NCBI GenBank assembly: GCA_017626095.1 | Contig: JAGAJL010000015.1 | Span: forward strand, 62,001 to 126,000 | Origin: Lachnospiraceae bacterium | GTDB taxonomy: Bacteria; Bacillota; Clostridia; Lachnospirales; Lachnospiraceae | Direction: 5' to 3' | DNA length: 64,000 nt | Shown: one piece after another, positions 56,398-64,000 of the stretch | Layout of the letters: the number at the start of each line of letters is the position of its first letter | Numbering within the stretch: the stretch's first letter is position 1 | Notes under the pieces: model-generated | Seen by the model: the letters and a program-made list of their open reading frames with translations, nothing else | Database searches by the model: none | Told to the model about the DNA's origin: nothing | Translations under genes and position numbers: made by a program

Positions 56398-57902
56398 TAC
56401 TCTATTTCCTCCTGTTTCATGGCATCCATAGACGGTATTTTAACATCCGACTCTGCCTTAAATGTATTCACTGCTTTTGTAGCCTGCGGAATTCCGATAC
56501 AAGTTCCCGCACCGGCAACACATCCTCCCGGACATGCCATACCTTCAATCAAGCAGCCGTTCTTTTTGCCAACCTTAGCCAGCATTAAAACCTTTTTACA
56601 TTCTGCAAGACTTTCCGCATGCTCAATATTAACTTCAACATCCGGATAGTATTCTCTGATAACGGTTTCGATTGCACTTGCAACACCTCCGGCTACACCA
56701 TAACCTCTTCCGGCTCCGGTAGCTCCATCTAAAACTTCATCATCTTCTATCTCTGATAAAACAATACCCTTTGCTTCAAATATTCCGCTTAATTCCTCAA
56801 AGGTAATAACAAAATCTACATCCGAGCGAACGGTTCTGCGAGATGCTTCCAGTTTTTTGGACGCACATGGTCCAATAAAAACTATTTTGGCATCGGGATG
56901 TTCTTTTTTGATCACACGAGCAGTTGCAACCATTGGCGTCAATTCATTAGAAATGTTGCCTATGGTTTCCGGGAAAAATTTCTTGGCAAGCATGGACCAG
57001 GAAGGACAACAGCTGGTTAACAAAAATGGCAGTTCCTTCGTTGCAACCTTTTCCACATAATGATGTGCCTCAGCCATCGCTCCCATGTCGGCGCCGATAG
57101 CTGTCTCATATACATCTGCAAAGCCAAGCATTTTTAAAGCTTTTTTTAATTTATTGGGTGTTACATCAGGACCAAACTGACCCACAAATGCAGGAGCTAC
57201 CTGTGCAATAATCATAGCACCACTCTGAATTGCCCTAATCAACTGGAAAATCTGTGACTTATCGGCAATCGCACCAAACGGGCAACTTACCATACATTGA
57301 CCGCATGATACGCACATATCACTATCAATACATGCTCGGCCATAAGCATCGTTTTTAATCGCATTGACACCACAAGCCGCCGCACAGGGTCGAACCTGAT
57401 GCGAAATTGCGTCATATGGACACACAGCCTTACATTTACCGCATTTGATACATTTTTCCGGATCAATATGAGATTTTCCATGAACCATGGAAATCGCACC
57501 TCTCGGGCAAACCTCACGACAGGGATGTGCCGTACATCCCATACAACGATCCGTAACAATATAAGCATTCTCCGGACATTTATTACATGCAGACGGAATT
57601 ACCTGCATCAGCGGTGGCTCATAATATTTTTCTGCAATATTACTTTCCTCGACACCCTCGGACACATGAACCGGTGCATTTTCCGGACGCAAAGACATTC
57701 CCATTGCCAGACGTACACGTTCTCTTACGATTGCACGTTTACGATATACATCATCAGCGCTATCCGGATCTATCGTGTCAACAATTTTATACGGAAGGGC
57801 TTCCATATCATCAATCAAATTCGTTGAATCATATGCAAGCTGCGCTACCTCTTTAAATATTCTTTTTCGTGATTTACGAACCTCAGTATCTATCCCTCTC
57901 AT
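56397..57902 (-). CDS. Monomeric [FeFe] hydrogenase-like protein
   Basis: 501 residues. N-terminal part with several cysteine clusters ([49 protein letters not shown]) for [4Fe-4S] centres. H-cluster domain motifs: [21 protein letters not shown] and [14 protein letters not shown]. It probably evolves or oxidises H2 with ferredoxin in the cytoplasm, or acts as a sensor; the motif wording fits the shorter group B-type enzymes, but this is not certain. Start [10 protein letters not shown] follows AGGAGGTCTCGC. Confidence 0.88.
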   Translation of the reverse strand: MRGIDTEVRKSRKRIFKEVAQLAYDSTNLIDDMEALPYKIVDTIDPDSADDVYRKRAIVRERVRLAMGMSLRPENAPVHVSEGVEESNIAEKYYEPPLMQVIPSACNKCPENAYIVTDRCMGCTAHPCREVCPRGAISMVHGKSHIDPEKCIKCGKCKAVCPYDAISHQVRPCAAACGVNAIKNDAYGRACIDSDMCVSCGQCMVSCPFGAIADKSQIFQLIRAIQSGAMIIAQVAPAFVGQFGPDVTPNKLKKALKMLGFADVYETAIGADMGAMAEAHHYVEKVATKELPFLLTSCCPSWSMLAKKFFPETIGNISNELTPMVATARVIKKEHPDAKIVFIGPCASKKLEASRRTVRSDVDFVITFEELSGIFEAKGIVLSEIEDDEVLDGATGAGRGYGVAGGVASAIETVIREYYPDVEVNIEHAESLAECKKVLMLAKVGKKNGCLIEGMACPGGCVAGAGTCIGIPQATKAVNTFKAESDVKIPSMDAMKQEEIE

Positions 57903-58010
57903 GCGAGACCTCCTACATTCGTTAATATTTTGACACAAACACAACAGAAAATCAAGACAGGCAATATAAAAACCGACACATACAAATAATCAGCAACAAA
58001 TCAACTGTCT

Positions 58011-58047
58011 TAAAACATAAAAACTGTCAGGCAAAAGCCTGACAGTT
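58011..58047 (-). terminator. Terminator of the SHOCT gene
   Basis: On the minus strand AACTGTCAGGC, loop TTTT, GCCTGACAGTT, then TTTATGTTTT. It lies about 60 bp past the stop. Confidence 0.9.
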
Positions 58048-58104
58048 ATCATTCTTGTATAATTCGAAATCAAATACATGATTAAAAGTAATTGAAACGA
58101 AATC

Positions 58105-58791
58105 TTAGAAAATACTAACCAGTTTTTTCTTTTCTTCAATATATTCTTCTTCGCTCAGAATACCATTGTCACGTAATACTTTTAATTTTTTAATCTTTGT
58201 CTCAAATTCAGATAAATCTTCTGCCATACCGGATAATGCTACTGTTGAAACATCTTCTTCCTTTGCAGAAGGTGTAGGAATAGAAGCAGGTTTGGGAGCT
58301 GATACCGGTGCAGATGCTGCCGGAGCAGGTGATGCAGATGCGGATGAGCCGCCTGCAGGAGCAAGACCTTTCTGCTGACGAATACGATCAGTCAGAGTCT
58401 CAGCTTTTGTCTTAGCGTCATTAATTGCAGCTGTCAAACCTGCCATATCATCTAAGTTGGGAAGATACAAATATCTGGTAAACTTTGTGGCAGGATTCTC
58501 GATTGTAACCATAATCGCTTTTTTACCTGAATATGTAGTCTCTTCAACAGATTTTACATTTAATAAATAATGTGATACGTTATCTACTCTTGTATTTAAT
58601 GCTTTCGGGTTATCAGACATCGGTAATCTACCGCTGATTCGAAGATTTGAAACTGCGACTCTTAAATCTTCTGCTTTACCAATCAGGCCGGCTTTAAAAG
58701 ACCATTCTTTCTGAAATATAATTTTTTCAAGTCTGATACACTGGTTACAAACTTCACCAGCTGATTCACCACCACAGATTAAACATTTCAT
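58105..58791 (-). CDS. SHOCT-domain protein with N-terminal zinc ribbon
   Basis: 228 residues. N-terminal CxxC pair (CLICGGESAGEVCNQC) likely binds zinc. The middle (residues 35-130) is a mixed alpha/beta domain not recognised. A Ser/Ala/Pro-rich linker (residues 145-180) precedes a C-terminal SHOCT motif (KIKKLKVLRDNGILSEEEYIEEKKKLVSIF region). SHOCT often occurs at protein termini with unknown role. Start follows AGGGAGTGAACAC. Monocistronic. Confidence 0.8.
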   Translation of the reverse strand: MKCLICGGESAGEVCNQCIRLEKIIFQKEWSFKAGLIGKAEDLRVAVSNLRISGRLPMSDNPKALNTRVDNVSHYLLNVKSVEETTYSGKKAIMVTIENPATKFTRYLYLPNLDDMAGLTAAINDAKTKAETLTDRIRQQKGLAPAGGSSASASPAPAASAPVSAPKPASIPTPSAKEEDVSTVALSGMAEDLSEFETKIKKLKVLRDNGILSEEEYIEEKKKLVSIF

Positions 58792-59042
58792 ATGTGTTCA
58801 CTCCCTATTACAAATATTTTAAATCACAATAATGTGGATTTATATACTACTTCTATTATAATCATGGATTAAAAATTTGTAAACAACAAAGTTAGAATAT
58901 TTTTAAATATCTGATTATAATTCAACAATTATGTTAAGTTTACCATAAGCCCATCTTTTATGCAAGAAACCGTAAAGATTTTGTTTCACATTTCGTCCTT
59001 TTGACATAACTTATTAATAAAACAATATCAAAAGGAAAGGTT

Positions 59043-59210
59043 ATGAAAGAAGCAAATTTTTTAAAAAACAAAACAGAGTTTCCGGTAGGAATGGCTTATG
59101 TTCCCTGGCAAAACATGGAACATGTATATGAAAATCTCGAAGAAGCCTTTATCATCGGCACTCTGTTTCCGGAACTCAACAAACCCTTCGAAGGGAGGCG
59201 CAGAAAATGA
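59043..59210 (+). CDS. cotJA: Spore coat-associated protein CotJA
   Basis: 55 residues, too short for a usual ORF cutoff. Contains the CotJA core MAYVPWQNMEHVYENLEEAF and GTLFPELNKPFEG. Start follows AAAGGAAAGGTT. It overlaps cotJB by 4 bp (ATGA). CotJ proteins are made in sporulating cells and sit in the spore coat. A weak sigma-K/E-like CATA-N3-TA lies at 59005-59013, without a convincing partner. Confidence 0.88.
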   Translation: MKEANFLKNKTEFPVGMAYVPWQNMEHVYENLEEAFIIGTLFPELNKPFEGRRRK

Positions 59211-59500
59211 TATATTCCGATTCTATGAATATTCCCAATAGATCCAGACAGCAGCATATGCTGAAAGAAATATCCATGGTCGATTTCGCCATTGTTGAAT
59301 TAACCGAATATTTGGATACACATCCGGACGACGAAGATGCAGTATCCTATATAAAACAATATATGACTATTTTACGTAAGTTAAAAGAGGAATATGCATC
59401 ATTATATGGTCCTCTTACCCTTTATGATTCAACTTTCTCAACCAATAAAAACTGGGGTTGGGCCAAAATGCCGTTGCCCTGGGAAGGAGGTATGTGTTAA
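59207..59500 (+). CDS. cotJB: Spore coat protein CotJB
   Basis: 97 residues. MLKEISMVDFAIVELTEYLD, HPDDEDAV and the C-terminal WGWAKMPLPWEGGMC are typical of CotJB. Its ribosome binding site GGGAGG lies within cotJA, and its stop abuts the cotJC start. Confidence 0.92.
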   Translation: MIYSDSMNIPNRSRQQHMLKEISMVDFAIVELTEYLDTHPDDEDAVSYIKQYMTILRKLKEEYASLYGPLTLYDSTFSTNKNWGWAKMPLPWEGGMC

Positions 59501-60109
59501 ATGTGGAATTATGAAAAAAGACTGCAATTTCCCATTGATATTAAAACTCCCAACGCTGAAATTGCAAAAATTATTATTACACAATATGGAGGTCCTGATG
59601 GTGAGCTTAGTGCATCCATGCGCTATCTTTCCCAACGCTATACCATACCATATAAAGAAGTTGCCGGACTATTAACCGATATCGGTACGGAGGAACTGGC
59701 ACATTTTGAGATGATAGGAGCTATTGTTTATCAGCTTACCAAAAACCTGAGTATGGAAGAAATTGAAAAGCAGGGATTTTCGCCTTATTACGTTGATCAC
59801 ACGCTGGCACTTTGGCCACAGGCAGCAGGAGGTATACCGTTTAATGCATGTGAATTCCAGTCAAAAGGTGATATCATTACTGATTTGACAGAAGATCTGG
59901 CAGCCGAACAGAAAGCACGCACCACCTATGACAATATTCTGCGACTTGTAAAAGATCCGGATGTATGTGCACCAATCCGCTTTTTACGTGCAAGGGAAAT
60001 CGTACACTTCCAACGTTTCGGCGAAGCATTGCGAAGAGTCCAGGAAAATCTTGATCCTGTCAACTTTTATCAGTACAATCCCGAATTTGATACAAATCCA
60101 AATAGATAA
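59501..60109 (+). CDS. cotJC: Spore coat protein CotJC, manganese-catalase-like
   Basis: 202 residues. Ferritin-like helical bundle with manganese-catalase pattern: MRYLSQRYTIPYKEVAGLLTD, IGTEELAHFEMIGAIVYQL, DLTEDLAAEQKARTTYDN, REIVHFQRFGEAL, carrying Glu-x2-His metal ligands. May remove peroxide in the coat. Begins immediately after the cotJB stop, with GGGAAGGAGG upstream. The operon ends at the terminator 60131-60180. Confidence 0.95.
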   Translation: MWNYEKRLQFPIDIKTPNAEIAKIIITQYGGPDGELSASMRYLSQRYTIPYKEVAGLLTDIGTEELAHFEMIGAIVYQLTKNLSMEEIEKQGFSPYYVDHTLALWPQAAGGIPFNACEFQSKGDIITDLTEDLAAEQKARTTYDNILRLVKDPDVCAPIRFLRAREIVHFQRFGEALRRVQENLDPVNFYQYNPEFDTNPNR

Positions 60110-60130
60110 TCTTAATCCATTAGTATTATA

Positions 60131-60180
60131 AAAAAGGAGGTATACTTTTCATGCATCATGAAAAAGTATACCCCTTTTTA
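60131..60180. terminator. Bidirectional terminator after cotJC
   Basis: AAAAAGG..GGTATACTTTTCATG pairs with CATGAAAAAGTATACCCCTTTTT. It serves both cotJC (plus) and the convergent gene at 60191. The inner sequence resembles the GCATGAAAAGTATAACC unit of family B copy 1. Confidence 0.85.
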
Positions 60181-60190
60181 TCGTTTATGC

Positions 60191-60547
60191 TCAGATTTCA
60201 ATTAATTCCAAATCCGGAATCGAATATTCTTTTTTTGCTTTTACCGTTTCGGAAGGATAACTGGTCTCCTCTAATATCTCAATATTGGAAATCCATGACA
60301 TCATCCCTTTGTTTTTGAGCAGATACTGAACCTTTCCATAAAAAATAGTATTGGGATTATTGTTTTTTCCACGTTTATTGTTTCTGCCCTTTTTGTTTTG
60401 ATTTTCGGCATGCTGAACAGCTGATGCGTATAATTTCCTTTGCTGCGCCGCGTAATTATCGGAACTGACAACCTCAAAACTGTTTTTTGAAACAATATAA
60501 ATCGTATGATCTGCACTTTTTTTATTAATATAATCCAAAACTTTCAC
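60191..60547 (-). CDS. Hypothetical protein (118 residues, GTG start)
   Basis: Not recognised. Begins MKVLDYINKKSADHTIYIVS with an Asn/Lys-rich middle (NKKGRNNKRGKNNNPN) and SIPDLELIEI at the end. No membrane segment. The start codon is GTG, with GAGGAG 8 nt upstream. It is monocistronic and convergent with cotJC. Confidence 0.65.
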   Translation of the reverse strand: MKVLDYINKKSADHTIYIVSKNSFEVVSSDNYAAQQRKLYASAVQHAENQNKKGRNNKRGKNNNPNTIFYGKVQYLLKNKGMMSWISNIEILEETSYPSETVKAKKEYSIPDLELIEI

Positions 60548-60681
60548 GAAGCAATCTCCTCATAACGCATAATAAATAGTAACTTCCCTTAAAGAGAACG
60601 AACGAATGCGCATGTATATTATAACAAAGACCTTTTTCTTTTTCAATTTCTACTCAAAAAAATTTCATCACATAATGCTAT

Positions 60682-60714
60682 AAAAAAGCACGAAAAAACG
60701 AAATTTTTACGTGC
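60682..60714 (-). terminator. Terminator of ssrA
   Basis: On the minus strand GCACGTAAAAA, loop TTTCG, TTTTTTCGTGC, then TTTTTTATAG. Confidence 0.85.
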
Positions 60715-60776
60715 TAAATGAGTGGAGTACCCGAAATGGAAACCGAACACCATGGGTTCGGTTACGGATACCAAAG

Positions 60777-61114
60777 TGGAGTAGACGGGAGTCGAACCCG
60801 TGTCCAAAAGCCTATTCCCTGTCCTTCTACTATCATAGTCTGTTTTTTGACATTCCCTTCATCAAACGGGAACAAACACCCTTTTGACTTTGGTAGCTTC
60901 ATGATACGCCCATGACCGCAAAGCTTAAGCCATGTCGTTTCCTACATAGTCGATGCCCGGTTCTTAAAGTGTAGGTGCCCTAAGTCGGACAGCTGCCAAT
61001 TAGGCAGCGTATGCTAAATTATCTTCAGCGTTTATATTTATTTTTGCCATTTAACGCATTGCGTGCGGATAGCTTCTCCAGCTGCAAAACCCCTGTCGAA
61101 ACCTTTACTACCCC
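60777..61114 (-). ncRNA. ssrA: Transfer-messenger RNA (tmRNA)
   Basis: Rescues stalled ribosomes with SmpB. The acceptor stem pairs GGGGTAG (5' end at 61114) with CTACTCC, and GGTTCGACTCCCG forms the T arm. The tag frame reads AKININAEDNLAYAA then TAA. CCA is not encoded (CACTTT follows). A second hairpin and the terminator lie downstream. It is 162 bp downstream of smpB with its own promoter. Confidence 0.95.
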
Positions 61115-61157
61115 GAATATGAAATTGTGTTATCAGAGATAATCTCTGCGTCTTTAA

Positions 61158-61186
61158 AATATAACCGAAACAATATGGTAAGTCAA
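61158..61186 (-). promoter_or_regulatory. Sigma-A promoter of ssrA
   Basis: On the minus strand TTGACT, 17 bp, TATATT, about 45 bp before the mature 5' end. Confidence 0.7.
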
Positions 61187-61276
61187 CCTTTTTCCGGAAA
61201 TTAAACTACAAGTTTAATTATAAGTTTCATTAAAGTTTACTATGAAAACCGGCTATTGCATTTTTTGAAAATCCAT

Positions 61277-61741
61277 TTATAAATTCCGGATTTTAAACTC
61301 CCTCTCTGTTTCCCTTCGCAAATCCTTTTTGGCGATATCTTCACGCTTGTCATAGAGCTTCTTACCTCTTGCAAGACCTATTTCCACTTTTGCTTTTCCG
61401 TCTTTAAAATAAACCTGAAGCGGAACTATCGTATATCCCTTTTCTGACATTTTTCCGCCCAGCTTGCGAATTTCAACTTTATGGAGAAGCAATTTTTTAA
61501 TGCGTAACGGATCTTTGTTGAAAATATTGCCCTTTTCATAGGGGCTGATATTCATACCGTAAATAAATGCCTCTCCGTTTTCAATTCGTACAAAAGCCTC
61601 TTTGATGCTGCACTTTCCCATGCGAAGCGATTTTACTTCCGTGCCGCGCAGTTCGATACCGGCCTCATATTTTTCATCAATAAAGAAATCATGGTATGCT
61701 TTTTTATTGTTTGCTACCAGTTTCATGGATTCTTTTGGCAT
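61277..61741 (-). CDS. smpB: SsrA-binding protein
   Basis: 154 residues. Binds tmRNA and places it on stalled ribosomes. Begins [46 protein letters not shown] and [17 protein letters not shown] are conserved. Its ATG overlaps the rnr stop by 1 bp (TAATG). Confidence 0.97.
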   Translation of the reverse strand: MPKESMKLVANNKKAYHDFFIDEKYEAGIELRGTEVKSLRMGKCSIKEAFVRIENGEAFIYGMNISPYEKGNIFNKDPLRIKKLLLHKVEIRKLGGKMSEKGYTIVPLQVYFKDGKAKVEIGLARGKKLYDKREDIAKKDLRRETEREFKIRNL

Positions 61742-63870
61742 TACTCTTCCTCCTCATCATACAGTAAAAAATAAACCGTATTTGAGACAAAATCAACATC
61801 ATTTACTATAACTTCGACAGTCTGTCCGAGTTTAAATGTCTGTTTTGTCTTTTCACCGTATATTTCATAATTCGTCTCATCAAAAATGTAGTAATCACCC
61901 GGAATTTTGGAAATATGAATCAGTCCTTCGACGGTGTTATCCAGTTCCACATAGATTCCCCATGCTGTCACACCGGAAACGACACCTTTATAGTGTTTAC
62001 CAATCCGCTCTCCCATATACTGAGCTTTCTTACACTTCTCTGTTTCTCTCTCCGCTTCATCAGCACGTCTCTCCAATTCGGAGGACTTTTTACATACGGT
62101 ATCCAGAATACTCCTATAGTGTTCCATCTGTTCCTCTGTCAGCCGTCCTCGCAGGTATTCTTTTATAATCCTGTGAATCTGCAAATCCGGATACCTACGA
62201 ATCGGTGAAGTAAAATGACAGTAATATGGACAAGCTAATCCAAAGTGTCCGGTACAATCCGGCGAATATCTAGCCTGTTTCATGCTGCGCAGTGTCAGGC
62301 GGCTGATTAAGTTTTCTTCTTCCGTCCCTTCTATCGAAGCCAACAGCTTTTGCAGTTCTTTCGGATGAATATCCTCCTGTGATGATTTCAGATGATATCC
62401 GAAATTGGAAATAAAAAGTGCCAGTTTCTTAATTTTTTCAGGATCGGGCGATTCATGTGTCCGGTAGACAAAAGGCGTCTCAAGCCAATAAAAATGCGAA
62501 GCTACCGTTTCGTTGGCTATCAGCATAAAATCCTCAATCAGTTTTGTGGCAACATTTCGCTCATATGGCTTAATATCGGTCGGTCTGCCCTCTGAATCCA
62601 AAATAATCTTGCTTTCTTCAAAATCAAAATCAATAGATCCCCTTTTCTTACGTTTGTTTCTAAGAATAGCTGCTAACTTAGCCATTTCTTCAAACATCGG
62701 AACAAAGTCGCGGTATTCTTCACAAAGAGCTTCATCATGATTTTCCAGAATATCCGCAACCACGCGATAGCTCATGCGTCTGTCAACACGAATCACGGTT
62801 TCTGCAATCCTATAATCTACCACTTCACCTTTTTCATTGATGTCCATCAGACAGCTTTGTGCCAGACGGTCCTCTTTTTCATTCAGAGAACAGATTCCGT
62901 TTGATAACGTATGCGGAAGCATCGGGATAACCCTGTCTACGAGATATACACTCGTCCCTCTCTTTAACGCTTCTCTATCAAGCGCTGAGTTTTCCTGTAC
63001 ATAGTTGGACACGTCCGCAATATGGACACCTAAGTGATAGCCATTTTCATCCACAGTAAGACTGACTGCATCATCTAAATCCTTGGCATCTTCCCCATCA
63101 ATGGTAACCATTAAACCATCTCTTAAATCCAGTCTGCCTTCCATATCAGCTTTTGATACCGGATTCGATACCCGCATAGCCTGATTCATTACTTTTTCCG
63201 GAAATTCCATAGGCAAATCAAAGCCTTTTACAATGGAAAGAATATCAACTCCTGGATCATTGATATGACCAAGAATTTCAGTAATCTTTCCTTCAGGATT
63301 TTTATTATCTTTTCCATAATTCAGAATTTCAACAACCACTTTATGACCGTCAACAGCCCCATTTATATGTTCTTTTGCAATAAAAATATCCTGCGCAATC
63401 TTTAAATTGTCGGGAACAACAAATCCGAAATTCTTCTGTTTTTGAAAAGTTCCGACCACAGATGACACAGATCTTTCTACAATCCGAATAACCTCTGCTT
63501 CCTGCCTTTTTCCACGCTGTCCCGGCAAAAGACGGATAGCTACCTTGTCCTGATGAAAAGCCCCATTCACTTTGCTCTCCGGAACATAATAATCTTCCTC
63601 ATGTCCTTCTACTTCCACAAAGCCAAATCCTTTTGCATTGGAAATAAATGTTCCGGTTATAATTTTTTCCTCAGGTTTGATATATCTTCCTCTTTTTGTC
63701 AACTGCAAACGATTTTCCATAAGCAGTTCTTCCAAAGCTCTTTTAAATTCAGCCCGATCATCCGGATGAACCTGCAGCATGATAGCCAGTTCTTTTTCTT
63801 TCATCGGAACGTAGAGTTCACTTAAAACAAACTGTTCAATTGTCTTTTTTCTTTCTTCAAAATTTTTCAT
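61741..63870 (-). CDS. rnr: Ribonuclease R
   Basis: 709 residues, 3'-5' exoribonuclease. N-terminal helix-turn-helix-like region, two cold-shock domains ([38 protein letters not shown]), RNB core ([24 protein letters not shown] with the metal aspartates; [11 protein letters not shown]), and a C-terminal S1 domain ([20 protein letters not shown]). It degrades structured RNA and works with SmpB/tmRNA on non-stop mRNA, in keeping with the gene order. Confidence 0.97.
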   Translation of the reverse strand: MKNFEERKKTIEQFVLSELYVPMKEKELAIMLQVHPDDRAEFKRALEELLMENRLQLTKRGRYIKPEEKIITGTFISNAKGFGFVEVEGHEEDYYVPESKVNGAFHQDKVAIRLLPGQRGKRQEAEVIRIVERSVSSVVGTFQKQKNFGFVVPDNLKIAQDIFIAKEHINGAVDGHKVVVEILNYGKDNKNPEGKITEILGHINDPGVDILSIVKGFDLPMEFPEKVMNQAMRVSNPVSKADMEGRLDLRDGLMVTIDGEDAKDLDDAVSLTVDENGYHLGVHIADVSNYVQENSALDREALKRGTSVYLVDRVIPMLPHTLSNGICSLNEKEDRLAQSCLMDINEKGEVVDYRIAETVIRVDRRMSYRVVADILENHDEALCEEYRDFVPMFEEMAKLAAILRNKRKKRGSIDFDFEESKIILDSEGRPTDIKPYERNVATKLIEDFMLIANETVASHFYWLETPFVYRTHESPDPEKIKKLALFISNFGYHLKSSQEDIHPKELQKLLASIEGTEEENLISRLTLRSMKQARYSPDCTGHFGLACPYYCHFTSPIRRYPDLQIHRIIKEYLRGRLTEEQMEHYRSILDTVCKKSSELERRADEAERETEKCKKAQYMGERIGKHYKGVVSGVTAWGIYVELDNTVEGLIHISKIPGDYYIFDETNYEIYGEKTKQTFKLGQTVEVIVNDVDFVSNTVYFLLYDEEEE

Positions 63871-63883
63871 ATCTTTTTCCTAC

Positions 63884-63914
63884 TAAAAAAGCACTCTTAA
63901 TGAAGAGTGCTTTT
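63884..63914 (-). terminator. Terminator after secG
   Basis: On the minus strand AAAAGCACTCTT and AAGAGTGCTTTT pair around a short loop, followed by a T-rich run. It lies between secG and rnr. Confidence 0.8.
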
Positions 63915-63916
63915 GT

Positions 63917-64000
63917 CTAAAACAGGTTTAAGTTTAATACTACCGAAAATACCATAAACAAGACTGCGGAAACGGTTGTAACCATAACCAGTTTTCCTTC
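63917..64000 (-). CDS. secG: Preprotein translocase subunit SecG (3' end only)
   Basis: The last 27 residues end in VLFMVFSVVLNLNLF and a TAG stop. The hydrophobic final segment and the position just before rnr-smpB-ssrA identify SecG. The gene continues past the window edge, so its start is not visible. Confidence 0.8.
   Translation of the reverse strand, partial: EGKLVMVTTVSAVLFMVFSVVLNLNLF

Noticed and set aside
58984..59013. Sigma-K or sigma-E promoter for cotJABC
   Set aside because: CATAACTTA fits a sporulation -10 loosely, but the -35 and spacing are one base off. Kept only as a remark in the cotJA entry.
1..64000. CRISPR array, prophage or insertion sequence
   Set aside because: No regularly spaced direct repeats, no integrase or transposase gene. 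The repeats present are palindromic and dispersed.

Overview
The window looks like a chromosomal segment from a low-GC, spore-lineage Clostridia, most probably Lachnospiraceae. The basis is AT-rich codon use, AGGAGG-type ribosome binding sites, a cotJABC spore-coat operon, a GGGtGRT/NifU-like pair, a TrpXYZ-type ABC transporter, a monomeric [FeFe] hydrogenase and the order secG-rnr-smpB-ssrA. No species is assigned. There is no rRNA, prophage, insertion sequence or CRISPR array. Most genes lie on the minus strand.

Layout. 1-6590: end of a GGGtGRT gene, its NifU-like partner, a NERD/zinc-finger protein, a three-gene ABC importer and a left-handed beta-helix protein. 6765-11915: c-di-GMP phosphodiesterase, AAA-type ATPase and topB in one run. 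11963-14581: asd and argH. 14705-16241: an ABC ATPase-permease pair without a binding protein. 16424-18377: a chemoreceptor and tRNA-Thr. 18443-23079: DUF1015, glgB and mscS as a coupled run. 23427-26642: a small unknown gene, SulP permease and WYL regulator. 26759-32588: a J-like TPR protein, an HscC-type Hsp70 and a macro/NADAR-like fusion. 33004-41853: serCA, an L,D-transpeptidase, ilvB, ilvD and leuB. 42252-50701: yajC, tgt, a VanY-type peptidase, an MBL-fold protein, a MarR/flavodoxin pair, aroC, a lactonase, a Cys-rich peptide and DUF5662. 50661-57902: a degenerate GlgX-like protein, DUF1292, and helicase-gltX-hydrogenase. 58105-64000: SHOCT protein, cotJABC, an unknown gene, ssrA, smpB, rnr and the end of secG.

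The most interesting protein-level features are (i) the chaperone plus ADP-ribose operon at 26759-32588, with an HscC-like Hsp70, a J-like TPR protein whose HPD motif reads NPE, and a macrodomain joined to a NADAR-like domain; and (ii) a GlgX/isoamylase-like protein at 50661-52640 that has lost both catalytic aspartates and is probably a pseudoenzyme.

At DNA level the intergenic spaces hold dispersed imperfect palindromes. Family A (three copies) carries a terminator-like hairpin, and every copy lies just past a stop codon in the orientation that would terminate that gene. Family B (at least six copies or fragments) has ATGATACC-type ends and often a GGATTGC/GCAATCC hairpin. Two single large palindromes lie at 1570-1746 and 36969-37077. 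The NERD gene seems to begin at an AUA codon behind a perfect Shine-Dalgarno sequence, and the MBL-fold gene has a leader with a terminator immediately before its ribosome binding site.
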